Below are positions 42,394 through 50,512 of a stretch of DNA of 64,000 bases, piece by piece (the first letter of the stretch is position 1; every line of letters begins with the position of its first letter). Source of the stretch: Labrenzia sp. CE80 (lineage in GTDB: Bacteria; Pseudomonadota; Alphaproteobacteria; Rhizobiales; Stappiaceae); the NCBI RefSeq assembly GCF_009650605.1, contig NZ_WAJT01000003.1:372001-436000 (forward strand), in the 5' to 3' direction. The notes below the pieces were generated by a model. That model did no database searches, was not told the DNA's origin, and worked only from the letters and a program-made list of their open reading frames with translations. A program made the position numbers and the translations under genes.

Positions 42394-44199
42394 CTACCGC
42401 ATGGCACAAAAAACGTCTCTGATGCCTGGTCGAGACCAGGTGGCGTTCTGAATTTGGCCGCGAAGAATATAGCCCTGAGACGCGTAGTTGAAGCTGGAGG
42501 GGCCGCCCTGGCGCGGCAGTGTGACGACACCTTGCCCCATTTCCGCGACAGTCGCTATGCTTCCGTCCGCCGAAAAACTGACCTGGAGGTCGACGCCCGC
42601 AGTACAGAGATAGTTCGCAACTCTGCCATTAGCCGAGAGCGTTGCGGAGTTACGGTTGTCGAAAGATGGGCCTGGTCCGCCGCCGACGCTTCCGGGCGGC
42701 ACTGGCCCGGCAGGGATGAAAGGTTCCTGAGGTGCGCCAAAGGGTTGAGAAGGCTGCGACGGGGCGGTGCTGCCACCGGAAATGACGACTTCCCGATAGG
42801 GTGTTCTGCTGACGTAGATGCCAAGGCACTGACCTGCGGCGCTCCGCACCATCCAGGCATGGGAAACGTAGGTCTGCTGTTCGAGGATCTGACCAGGCTG
42901 CAGACGGGCATAGACCCGCTCGCCGCCGTTGTAGTCTATCCAGTGGACTTCAACGGCATCGCGGCTTGTGTTGCGGAAAACGATTTGTCCCGGCCGATTG
43001 CCGTCGAGAGACCGGACACGGCCGAGCTCCCGGCACGAAACATCTGAACCGGCCGCGACAGGTGTACCGCCCTGACCCGGAAGACCGCCTTCACCAAGAA
43101 TGCGCTGCGGTTCGGAACAGGTCGCGACGAAAAGGCGTACCGGCTGTGCGCTGCCCTTGAGCGACACGGCATAGGGCGGGGTTCCCTGAACCTGAACCGT
43201 CAGTTCGGATTGGGCGATGAGAGCCTGCCAAAGCGGATCGGTCATCGGCAAGGCGATCTGCGGGAAAGACTGGCCGTACTGATTGCTCGTGCTTCCGCCA
43301 ATCGCGGTATAGGTGGCGGAAAAATCTCCGGCGACAATCTGAACAGGCTGTGTGACGCCCTCGGTCGTTGCCGAAGAAGTCTGGCTGAAGACGATGGTGG
43401 CCTGACCCGATTGCGTGCGGCAGGCAGCGCGGAAATCGATATCATCAGTTTCGGGCACACCATGGGTGAGGTCGGTTCGCGTGCCGCCGCCACTGCCGGT
43501 CTGAGCCGTCCAGACACGCGCGTCAGAGGCCGAAATGGTGATGCCGCTCTGGTCGACGGACGGAGCACCAAATGTGTCGGGAGACTGCGCTGTCTCGCTG
43601 CCAATCCCCGAAAGATCAGACCCGCCGTCAATTTCGACCTGTTCCAGAGGCTTCAGGAGACTGTCTGGTTCTGAGGCCGCCTGATCTGTGTCAGGCGTCA
43701 CGATGGCAGGTTTTTCGGTGGTGACCGGCTGTAGGCCGCCAGAAGAAGGAGCTGCCTGCTCCGTGATCGTTGTCGCGCTCGGCGCTGAGGGGGCCGCGGG
43801 CGCAGAAACGGTTCCCGATGTTCCGCCGATGACCCGTGCCTTCCCGGGTTTGCCGTCATTGGTGACGTCGACCACAAGGGTTCCGCCTGAACAGATGTCA
43901 GCACTGCGATGGAGCACACGGCTGTTTTCGAGAGTGACCTCAAGCTCGACGTCGCAGGGTGGCAGTTCCGCCGCACTGCCCAGCGTGTCGATAACGACAC
44001 CTGCATCGTCCCGGCTGATGATCGGCCGATACTTGCGGTCTATCGTGACGGAACGGATGCCCGGTTTGGCCGGTTCGACGTTGATGCGGATGGTCTCGGG
44101 CGCAGTTTGCGCGAAGGCCGTAGACGTGGCAACGAGGAGGAGAGTGCCCGCGAGCCCTGTTAGGAACGGACGGGAAGGGCCTATCGCCGAAAGCGGCAT
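42394..44199 (-). CDS. Exported protein with VHL-beta-like and C-terminal MliC-like domains
   Basis: 601 residues with a signal peptide cleaved near Ala30 (TSTAFA-QT). Residues about 80-110 hold a Cys pair (81, 103). A Pro/Ala/Ser-rich linker covers 125-215, and 220-365 is a beta-rich domain with Cys260 and Cys361. Residues 389-470 resemble the beta domain of the von Hippel-Lindau protein (REL.RVRSLDG, QIVFRNTSRDAVEVHWIDYNG, TYVSHAW). W420, Y430, T443, H447 and W449 fall at exactly the spacing of pVHL W88, Y98, S111, H115, W117. After another Pro/Gly-rich linker, 515-600 matches the MliC lysozyme-inhibitor pattern (YLCTAGVDLQVSFSADGSIA, VTLPRQ, Cys532 and Cys598). It lies 115 bp downstream of regA on the same strand. 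Confidence 0.72.
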   Translation of the reverse strand: MPLSAIGPSRPFLTGLAGTLLLVATSTAFAQTAPETIRINVEPAKPGIRSVTIDRKYRPIISRDDAGVVIDTLGSAAELPPCDVELEVTLENSRVLHRSADICSGGTLVVDVTNDGKPGKARVIGGTSGTVSAPAAPSAPSATTITEQAAPSSGGLQPVTTEKPAIVTPDTDQAASEPDSLLKPLEQVEIDGGSDLSGIGSETAQSPDTFGAPSVDQSGITISASDARVWTAQTGSGGGTRTDLTHGVPETDDIDFRAACRTQSGQATIVFSQTSSATTEGVTQPVQIVAGDFSATYTAIGGSTSNQYGQSFPQIALPMTDPLWQALIAQSELTVQVQGTPPYAVSLKGSAQPVRLFVATCSEPQRILGEGGLPGQGGTPVAAGSDVSCRELGRVRSLDGNRPGQIVFRNTSRDAVEVHWIDYNGGERVYARLQPGQILEQQTYVSHAWMVRSAAGQCLGIYVSRTPYREVVISGGSTAPSQPSQPFGAPQEPFIPAGPVPPGSVGGGPGPSFDNRNSATLSANGRVANYLCTAGVDLQVSFSADGSIATVAEMGQGVVTLPRQGGPSSFNYASQGYILRGQIQNATWSRPGIRDVFCAMR

Positions 44200-44313
44200 G
44201 GACGAACTCCGTGAGCTGCCAAAAGAATATCGAGTAATTTTCCGGAAAGTTACTCAAAACACACCGAAAAGTGCAAGCTCTCGCGGCCTCCGCAGGTGCC
44301 CTTTTTCGAAAAA

Positions 44314-44877
44314 TCAGCGTGGAGCGCGTTTTGCCAGGATTCGCTGCAGCGTGCGACGGTGCATATTGAGCCGCCGAGCGGTTTCGGACACATTCCGATC
44401 GCATAGCTCGTAAACCCGCTGAATGTGTTCCCAGCGGACACGGTCAGCGGACATGGGGTTCTCTGGTGGGGGAGCTTTGTCCTCGGGGCGCCGGGAAAGC
44501 GCAGCGAGGATATCGTCCGGGTCAGCCGGCTTGGCCAGGTAATCGACCGCACCGAGTTTTACTGCGGTGACGGCTGTTGCGATATTGCCGTAGCCGGTCA
44601 GGATGATCGCCCGGCAATCTGCGCGCCTCTGGCGGATTGCCTCGATCACATCAAGACCATTGCCGTCCTCCAGTCGCATGTCGACGATGGCAAAAGCGGG
44701 CGCCTGAGAGCCGACCTTGGTGACCGCCTCACGGACGCCATCGGCCGTCTCGGTTTCAAAACCACGTTTTTCCATGGCCCGGGCAAGACGCTGCTGAAAG
44801 GCCTTGTCGTCATCGACGATCAGAAGGCTCTTGTCTGCAAATGTTTCCAAATCCGGTATTTGCTCGGTCATGGTCAT
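44314..44877 (-). CDS. regA: RegA/ActR/PrrA-type response regulator
   Basis: 187 residues: receiver domain with the acidic pocket VDDD and phospho-acceptor Asp66 (AIVDMRLEDGNG), then a Fis-type HTH whose sequence (ELCDRNVSETARRLNMHRR, then TLQRILAKRAPR) is nearly invariant in RegA/ActR/PrrA. These global regulators control respiration, carbon and nitrogen fixation and acid tolerance in response to redox. It lies 77 bp after regB. Confidence 0.94.
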   Translation of the reverse strand: MTMTEQIPDLETFADKSLLIVDDDKAFQQRLARAMEKRGFETETADGVREAVTKVGSQAPAFAIVDMRLEDGNGLDVIEAIRQRRADCRAIILTGYGNIATAVTAVKLGAVDYLAKPADPDDILAALSRRPEDKAPPPENPMSADRVRWEHIQRVYELCDRNVSETARRLNMHRRTLQRILAKRAPR

Positions 44878-44954
44878 TGTCCGGTTTTTCTTGCTTTACG
44901 CCGGCACAGTTCATTTGGATTACTGGCAGCGGTCTTTGATGGCTTTTCCAAGTC

Positions 44955-46295
44955 CTAGTCCTTATGCAAGGAAAAGTCCTGCCCGTCCATATGCCCGAGG
45001 GATTCTATCGCTGCACGTGGCCATGTCACGCGGATGTGTGCGCCGTGCTCGGGTGGTGCGCGGTTCTCCAGGAAAAGCTTCGCCCCCGTGCGTTCCAGCA
45101 AAGTCTTGGCGATGAAGAAGCCGAGCCCCAGGCCGCCGCCGGCGTCCTTGCGCGCGGTTTTGCCGCTGCGAACCGACACATAGGGATCGCCGATCTTTGC
45201 GAGCACTTCCAAAGCGAACCCCGGTCCGTCGTCCCTAATGGAAATGATAACTGTGTTGTTGTCCCAAAGCGCGGAAACTTCGACCATCGTTTCAGCGAAG
45301 TCGATCGCGTTTTCGAGGAGATTTCCAAGTCCATAGCGAATGGCGGCATTTCGGCTGCCGACAGGCTCCGGTCCCTGCCCAGAGGCAGAGACGGCAATCT
45401 GAATGCCGAAACCCCGGTGAGGATCGATGACATCTTCAATCAGCTGAGAAACCTTCATGGTCTGGTAGGTCGCATCTTCATCGCTGGAGAGGCTGGTCAG
45501 TTTTTTTAAGATATCGCGGCATCTTTCCGACTGGGACCGGATCAGGGCAATGTCCTCCGCACGGGGGTCCTCCGGCTCGAATTCGTCCGAAAGCTCTTTC
45601 GCGGCAAGAAAGATCGTTGCGAGTGGTGTTCCAAGCTCATGCGCGGCGGCGGTAGCCAATCCGTCGAGTGCGTTGAGGTGCTGTTCCTTCGCGAGAACAA
45701 GTTCCGTCGCGGCGAGCGCATCGGCGAGCTGCCGTGCTTCTTCGGCGACACGAAAGGCGTAGACCGCCATGAAGCCGAGCGTGGAAACCAGTGCGATCCA
45801 GACACCGATGGAATAGACCGCCGGCAGATTGAAGCCACTTCCGCCGGGCCACGGCAGTGGCAGATGAAATACGGCAAGAACGCTGGCGCATAGCGTCGCC
45901 AAAATGCCCAGAATGAGCGTGTTGTGAGCCGACAGCGCGGTGGCTGACACCATGACGGGCGCCATGAGCAGGAACGCGAAGGGATTGCCGAGACCGCCTG
46001 TGAGAAACAACAATCCGCTCATCTGCAGGATGTCATAGGCAAGTTGCAGCGTTGCCGCCCTTTCGGAAATCCGAAGGGAGGCCGGCGAATAGATCTTCAA
46101 AAAGACGTTCAGCCAGGCGGAGAAAGCGACTAGCGAAAAAGCAAGCCCGATCGGCAGCGGGTAGCCCAGGCCGATATGCACCACAAGCAGCGCGGCGGTC
46201 TGGCCGCCAACTGCGAGCCAGCGAAGACGCACCAGCGTATCAAGTCTGAGACGGCGGTGAGTCAGCGAGAATTGGGTTTCTGGATGATCGAGCAT
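44955..46295 (-). CDS. regB: RegB/ActS/PrrB-type redox sensor kinase
   Basis: 446 residues with about six membrane helices. The quinone-binding loop GGLGNPF is at residues 100-106, the phospho-His is H219 in AAAHELGTPLAT, and the redox-active Cys is C259 (SQSERCRDIL). The ATP-binding domain has NLLENAIDFA and GGGLGLGFFIAKTLLERTGA. ATG at 46295 has AGAAGG upstream; an in-frame extension has no family match. Partner of the response regulator that follows. Confidence 0.94.
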   Translation of the reverse strand: MLDHPETQFSLTHRRLRLDTLVRLRWLAVGGQTAALLVVHIGLGYPLPIGLAFSLVAFSAWLNVFLKIYSPASLRISERAATLQLAYDILQMSGLLFLTGGLGNPFAFLLMAPVMVSATALSAHNTLILGILATLCASVLAVFHLPLPWPGGSGFNLPAVYSIGVWIALVSTLGFMAVYAFRVAEEARQLADALAATELVLAKEQHLNALDGLATAAAHELGTPLATIFLAAKELSDEFEPEDPRAEDIALIRSQSERCRDILKKLTSLSSDEDATYQTMKVSQLIEDVIDPHRGFGIQIAVSASGQGPEPVGSRNAAIRYGLGNLLENAIDFAETMVEVSALWDNNTVIISIRDDGPGFALEVLAKIGDPYVSVRSGKTARKDAGGGLGLGFFIAKTLLERTGAKLFLENRAPPEHGAHIRVTWPRAAIESLGHMDGQDFSLHKD

Positions 46296-46472
46296 GCCTT
46301 CTTTTTGAAGCGGTTTCTGGCCGCTTGCAAGGCCGTTGCCCTTGTGTGAGGCGGCCCTAAGTGGTAGCCAGCAGCAAAACGGGTTGTGCGGCGGAAGCGG
46401 GTCGCCAACCGGCGGTCTTCCCCATTTTGGATGCCCGTCCTGAAAAGCGCCGCGAAACGGAACAGAGACACG

Positions 46473-46955
46473 ATGAGCGATACCAACGACGCCGGCGCAC
46501 AGCCGCAGGCTGAAAACGCCCCGGCCGCACCGGGAATGAACATCCTTGGCCAGTACATCAAGGACCTGTCCTTCGAAAACCCGAATGCGCCGCGCTCCTT
46601 GCAGCAGGGTGAGCAGCCAAAGCTGGACATCAACGTCAATGTCAGCGCGCAGCCAGTTGGAGAAGGTCAGTTCGAGGTCGTACTGACCCTGAACGCCAAG
46701 GCCGAGCGTCCCGACATGGTGATGTTCAACGTCGAGCTGGTCTATGCCGGCCTCTTCCGCATCACCGGTGTCCCGGATGAGCACATGCATCCTTTCGTGA
46801 TGATCGAATGCCCGCGCATGATCTTCCCGTTCGCGCGAAACATTTTGGCCGAAGCAACGCGTAACGGCGGTTTCCCGCCGCTCCTGCTCGATCCGATCGA
46901 TTTTGCCCAGCTTTATCGCCAGAACATGGGCGATCAGCAGCCGAAGCCAAACTGA
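46473..46955 (+). CDS. secB: Protein-export chaperone SecB
   Basis: Tetrameric chaperone that holds preproteins unfolded and delivers them to SecA. The 160-residue protein has GMNILGQYIKDLSFENPNAP and a C-terminal half with MIECPRMIFPFARNILAEATRNGGFPPLLLDPIDFAQLY. Divergent from regB. Confidence 0.96.
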   Translation: MSDTNDAGAQPQAENAPAAPGMNILGQYIKDLSFENPNAPRSLQQGEQPKLDINVNVSAQPVGEGQFEVVLTLNAKAERPDMVMFNVELVYAGLFRITGVPDEHMHPFVMIECPRMIFPFARNILAEATRNGGFPPLLLDPIDFAQLYRQNMGDQQPKPN

Positions 46956-46977
46956 TCCGGCTTTCGGATTGAATTGA

Positions 46978-47007
46978 AAAAGGCCGTGGCATCCGCCGCG
47001 GCCTTTT
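46978..47007. terminator. Bidirectional terminator between secB and moeB
   Basis: AAAAGGCCG and CGGCCTTTT form a stem around a 12-base loop, with A and T runs serving both convergent genes. Confidence 0.85.
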
Positions 47008-47033
47008 GCATTTCATGGGTCGTGCCGTGGCGT

Positions 47034-47837
47034 TCAGGTTTCTTCGAGCATTTCGGCCCATGTTTTCGGGGCGTCGCCATGAAGCGGATTTTTCTTAGAA
47101 CGCTTGTAGCGGATCGTCTCCATTCGGAACGAGCGGGCGTCAAACAGCATCAGGCGGCCGACGAGACCCTCGCCTGTTCCGGTGATCTCCTTGATCACTT
47201 CCATCGCCTGCATCGCCCCGACAATTCCCGTCAGCGCACCAAGAATGCCCGCTTCTGCGCATGTCGGCAGGAGTCCATCGCGGGGACGATCTGGAAACAG
47301 GCAGCGATAGGTCGGATTGGGCACACCTTCAGCATTTTCCTCGAAAGGGCGCAGGGTGGTGAGCGAGCCATCGAACTGGCCAACAGCCGCAGTCACGAGC
47401 GGCTTCTTGGCAAAGAAACAGGCGTCCGAGACCAGGTAGCGTGTGCCGAAGTTATCTGTGCCGTCGGCTACCAGATCGTAGTTCGAGATCAATTGCATGA
47501 CGTTGTGACCGGCAATCCGGGTCGGGTAGGGCTCGACTTTCACGTTGGGATTGAGCCGGGCGATCGCCTCGGCGGCACTGGCCACCTTCGGCTCGCCGAG
47601 CTGGTCCGTGTCATGAATGACCTGGCGTTGCAGATTGGAGAGGCTGACGGTGTCGTCATCGACGATTCCCAGCGTGCCGACACCCGCTGCGGCCAGATAC
47701 TGCAGCAAGGGAGCGCCAAGCCCCCCTGCCCCGATCACCAGAACCCGGGCGTTCTTGAGTTTTTGCTGCCCTGGTCCGCCGATCTCCTGCATGACGATAT
47801 GGCGGGCGTAGCGTTCAAGTTCTGCAGGTGTGAGCAT
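47034..47837 (-). CDS. moeB: MoeB/ThiF-type sulfur-carrier-protein adenylyltransferase
   Basis: E1-like enzyme that adenylates the C-terminus of MoaD or ThiS. The ATP loop is VLVIGAGGLGAPLLQYL, and the thiol site lies in LLPTCAEAGILGALTG. The 267-residue protein lacks the E. coli MoeB zinc site: the first pair is reduced to TYRC and there is no C-terminal CxxC. Substrate (MoaD or ThiS) is not told by sequence. Confidence 0.9.
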   Translation of the reverse strand: MLTPAELERYARHIVMQEIGGPGQQKLKNARVLVIGAGGLGAPLLQYLAAAGVGTLGIVDDDTVSLSNLQRQVIHDTDQLGEPKVASAAEAIARLNPNVKVEPYPTRIAGHNVMQLISNYDLVADGTDNFGTRYLVSDACFFAKKPLVTAAVGQFDGSLTTLRPFEENAEGVPNPTYRCLFPDRPRDGLLPTCAEAGILGALTGIVGAMQAMEVIKEITGTGEGLVGRLMLFDARSFRMETIRYKRSKKNPLHGDAPKTWAEMLEET

Positions 47838-47897
47838 GGAGCTTTCCGGTTCGATGGGATGTGCGGCGTTGAGCCATCATATTTGCTTCGCCGGCCA

Positions 47898-48947
47898 CTA
47901 GCCCAGAAGACGGCTAACGAGTTTGGCCGTGTAGTCGACCATCGGGATGACGCGCGCGTAATTGAGACGCGTCGGGCCGATCACGCCAAGGACGCCGACA
48001 ATGCGTTGTTCCCGGTCGCGGTAGGGCGAAACGACAATCGACGACCCTGACAGGGAAAACAGATTGTTCTCCGATCCGATGAAAATCCTGACGCCGTCGC
48101 CTTTTTCCGCAAGGCCCAGAAGCTGGATAAGGTCGCGCTTGTTTTCCAGGTCATCGAACAGCAAGCGGATACGCTCGAGATCTCCGACAGCTTCAAGGTC
48201 GGTGAGAAGGTTGGACCGGCCGCGCACGATCAGTGTTCCCGGCTCTTCCTCGGACGCACCGCTCCACACTGCCAGGCCCGCATCGACCACCTTTTGGCTC
48301 AATTGGTTGAGTTCGGCCTGATCGACATCCTTGACCCGCTCCAGTTCCTTTCGGACTTCCGCGATTGTCCGGCCCTGCAAATGAGCGTTGAGATAGTTTC
48401 CTGCCTCGATCAGGGCCGAGGGCGGCAGTCCGGCGGGAAGGTCCACAACGCGATTTTCCACCTCACCTTCCTCGCCAACCAGGATCGCAAGTGCCTTTAG
48501 AGGCTCAATGCGCACGAATTCGATGTGTTTGAGCCGCATATCGGATTTGTGGGTCAACACGACCCCCGCTCCGCTCGACAGGCCAGAGAGCATCTGACTT
48601 GCCTCGGTCAACACCTGTTCGGCGGAATTGGATCGTTGCGAAGCACGTACCTGCACCTCGATCTGCTGCCGTTCGTCTGCACTGAGATCTCCAACTTCGA
48701 GCAGAGCGTCGATGAAAAACCGCAATCCGATCTCTGTCGGCAGTCGGCCTGCACTGGTGTGGGGCGAGTGCAGGAGCCCCATGTGTTCAAGGTCCGACAT
48801 CACGTTGCGAACCGACGCCGGCGACAATGACATGCCCAGGGTCCGCGATACATTGCGTGAACCGACAGGCTCGCCGGTGTCGAGATAGGATTCCACGATC
48901 GACCGGAAAATTTCACGAGAACGCTTGTCGAGATCGCTCAGACTCAC
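47898..48947 (-). CDS. hrcA: Heat-inducible transcription repressor HrcA
   Basis: Represses groE and other heat-shock genes at CIRCE sites. The winged helix covers about 1-90 (SREIFRSIVESYLDTGEPVGSRNVSR, SPASVRNVMSDLEHMGLLHSPHTSAGRLPTE). GTG at 48947 has AAGGAG eight bases upstream and gives 349 residues, the normal length; a longer in-frame version has no family match. No CIRCE element was seen in the region before it. Divergent from rph. Confidence 0.95.
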   Translation of the reverse strand: MSLSDLDKRSREIFRSIVESYLDTGEPVGSRNVSRTLGMSLSPASVRNVMSDLEHMGLLHSPHTSAGRLPTEIGLRFFIDALLEVGDLSADERQQIEVQVRASQRSNSAEQVLTEASQMLSGLSSGAGVVLTHKSDMRLKHIEFVRIEPLKALAILVGEEGEVENRVVDLPAGLPPSALIEAGNYLNAHLQGRTIAEVRKELERVKDVDQAELNQLSQKVVDAGLAVWSGASEEEPGTLIVRGRSNLLTDLEAVGDLERIRLLFDDLENKRDLIQLLGLAEKGDGVRIFIGSENNLFSLSGSSIVVSPYRDREQRIVGVLGVIGPTRLNYARVIPMVDYTAKLVSRLLG

Positions 48948-49146
48948 GCTGGCCACTCCTTGTTTGCCAATGACCCGATCGGGCCGAAAGAGTATTACCC
49001 TAGATATAGGCGCAAAATCTGCTTCCGTTGCAAGCAGGCCTTTGCGTTGTCCGCGCTCAAGGTCTACAAGGCGCTGGAGAAGCCCGGATAATCGGGACAA
49101 TTGCCGTCGTGATGGACGGTTTTTAGCAGTGACTTGGGAGCCATCC

Positions 49147-49863
49147 ATGCGTCCGTCCAAACGCGCCGTCGACGAACTTCGTCCCGTGACCCTTGAACGG
49201 GGAGTATCCAAGCACGCTGAAGGCTCCTGTCTTGTCAAATTCGGCGACACACATGTTCTGTGTACTGCAAGCCTCGAAGAACGCGTTCCGCCTTGGCTTC
49301 GCGGTCAGCAACGTGGCTGGGTCACTGCGGAATACGGTATGTTGCCCCGGGCAACTGGAGACCGCATGCGCCGCGAGGCGAGTGCCGGCAAGCAATCTGG
49401 CCGTACCCAGGAAATTCAGCGCCTTATCGGTCGCTCCCTGCGTGCTGTGGTGGATCTGGAAGCGCTGGGCGAATACCAGATCTCGGTCGACTGCGACGTG
49501 ATCCAGGCCGATGGGGGAACCCGAACAGCTGCAATCACTGGCGCCTGGGTTGCACTGCGCGATTGCGTCGAGTGGATGCGTGCCCGCGATATGGTCAAGA
49601 AGCAGGACGTCCTGAAGGACCACATCGCCGCAATTTCCTGCGGAATCTACAGCGGCACACCTGTTCTTGATCTGGACTATGCCGAAGACAGCACGGCCGA
49701 GACGGATGCCAATTTCGTTATGACCGGCTCTGGCGGCATCGTCGAGATTCAGGGAACCGCGGAAGGTTCCCCCTTCTCCGAAGAGGAGTTCGGTCAGTTG
49801 CTTGGTCTTGCAAAGACAGGCATCGGCCGTCTCGTCGATCTCCAGAAGATGTCCATTCTCTAA
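49147..49863 (+). CDS. rph: Ribonuclease PH
   Basis: Phosphorolytic 3'-5' exoribonuclease that trims tRNA ends. MRPSKRAVDELRPVTLERGV, YGMLPRATGDR, SGRTQEIQRLIGRSLRAVVDL and DCDVIQADGGTRTAAITG are family signatures. 238 residues. 10 bp before rdgB. Confidence 0.96.
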   Translation: MRPSKRAVDELRPVTLERGVSKHAEGSCLVKFGDTHVLCTASLEERVPPWLRGQQRGWVTAEYGMLPRATGDRMRREASAGKQSGRTQEIQRLIGRSLRAVVDLEALGEYQISVDCDVIQADGGTRTAAITGAWVALRDCVEWMRARDMVKKQDVLKDHIAAISCGIYSGTPVLDLDYAEDSTAETDANFVMTGSGGIVEIQGTAEGSPFSEEEFGQLLGLAKTGIGRLVDLQKMSIL

Positions 49864-49873
49864 GGATACCCTC

Positions 49874-50512
49874 ATGAGCCACCGCAAGCTTGAACCGGGC
49901 CGACTGGTCGTCGCCAGCCACAACAAGGGCAAGATCCGCGAGATCAACGAACTGCTGGCGCCTTACGGCTTCGACGTCGTTTCTGCCGGTGACCTGGATC
50001 TTCCCGAGCCGGAGGAAACCGGCACCACATTCGAAGCGAACGCGGAACTGAAGGCAGTGGCCTCTGCGGAAGCTTCCGGGCTTCCTTCGCTTGCGGACGA
50101 CAGCGGCTTTTGTGTCATGGCTCTGGATGGCGATCCCGGGATCTATTCCGCGCGCTGGGCTGGGCCGGACAAGGACTTCGCTATGGCCATGCGCAACGTG
50201 GAGGAGAAGATGCAGCAGAAAGGGGCCGTAAACCCCGATCAGCGGCGCGGATCCTTCGTCGCCGTCCTGTGTCTGGCATGGCCTGACGGCCACAAGGAGT
50301 TCTTCCGCGGTGAGGTGGACGGCCAGATTGTCTGGCCGCCGCGCGGCGAAAAGGGCTTCGGCTACGATCCCGTCTTCCAGCCGGACGGACATGAGCGGAC
50401 CTTTGGCGAGATGACGTCGGACGAAAAGCATGGCTGGTCGCGGACCGAGCCGGCATTGTCCCACCGGGCCAGGGCTTTTCAGCTCTTCTCAAAAGCCTGC
50501 CTGGAGGATTGA
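49874..50512 (+). CDS. rdgB: dITP/XTP pyrophosphatase
   Basis: House-cleaning hydrolysis of ITP, dITP and XTP. VVASHNKGKIREI, TFEANAELKA, ADDSGFCVMAL and GFGYDPVFQP are family motifs. 212 residues. Its stop shares a base with the hemW start. Confidence 0.95.
   Translation: MSHRKLEPGRLVVASHNKGKIREINELLAPYGFDVVSAGDLDLPEPEETGTTFEANAELKAVASAEASGLPSLADDSGFCVMALDGDPGIYSARWAGPDKDFAMAMRNVEEKMQQKGAVNPDQRRGSFVAVLCLAWPDGHKEFFRGEVDGQIVWPPRGEKGFGYDPVFQPDGHERTFGEMTSDEKHGWSRTEPALSHRARAFQLFSKACLED

Noticed and set aside
46974..48050. 358-codon open frame across moeB and the end of hrcA
   Set aside because: Antisense to two certain genes; composition is that of a shadow frame.
48948..49146. CIRCE element before hrcA
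   Set aside because: No TTAGCACTC-N9-GAGTGCTAA or near match in the hrcA-rph gap.
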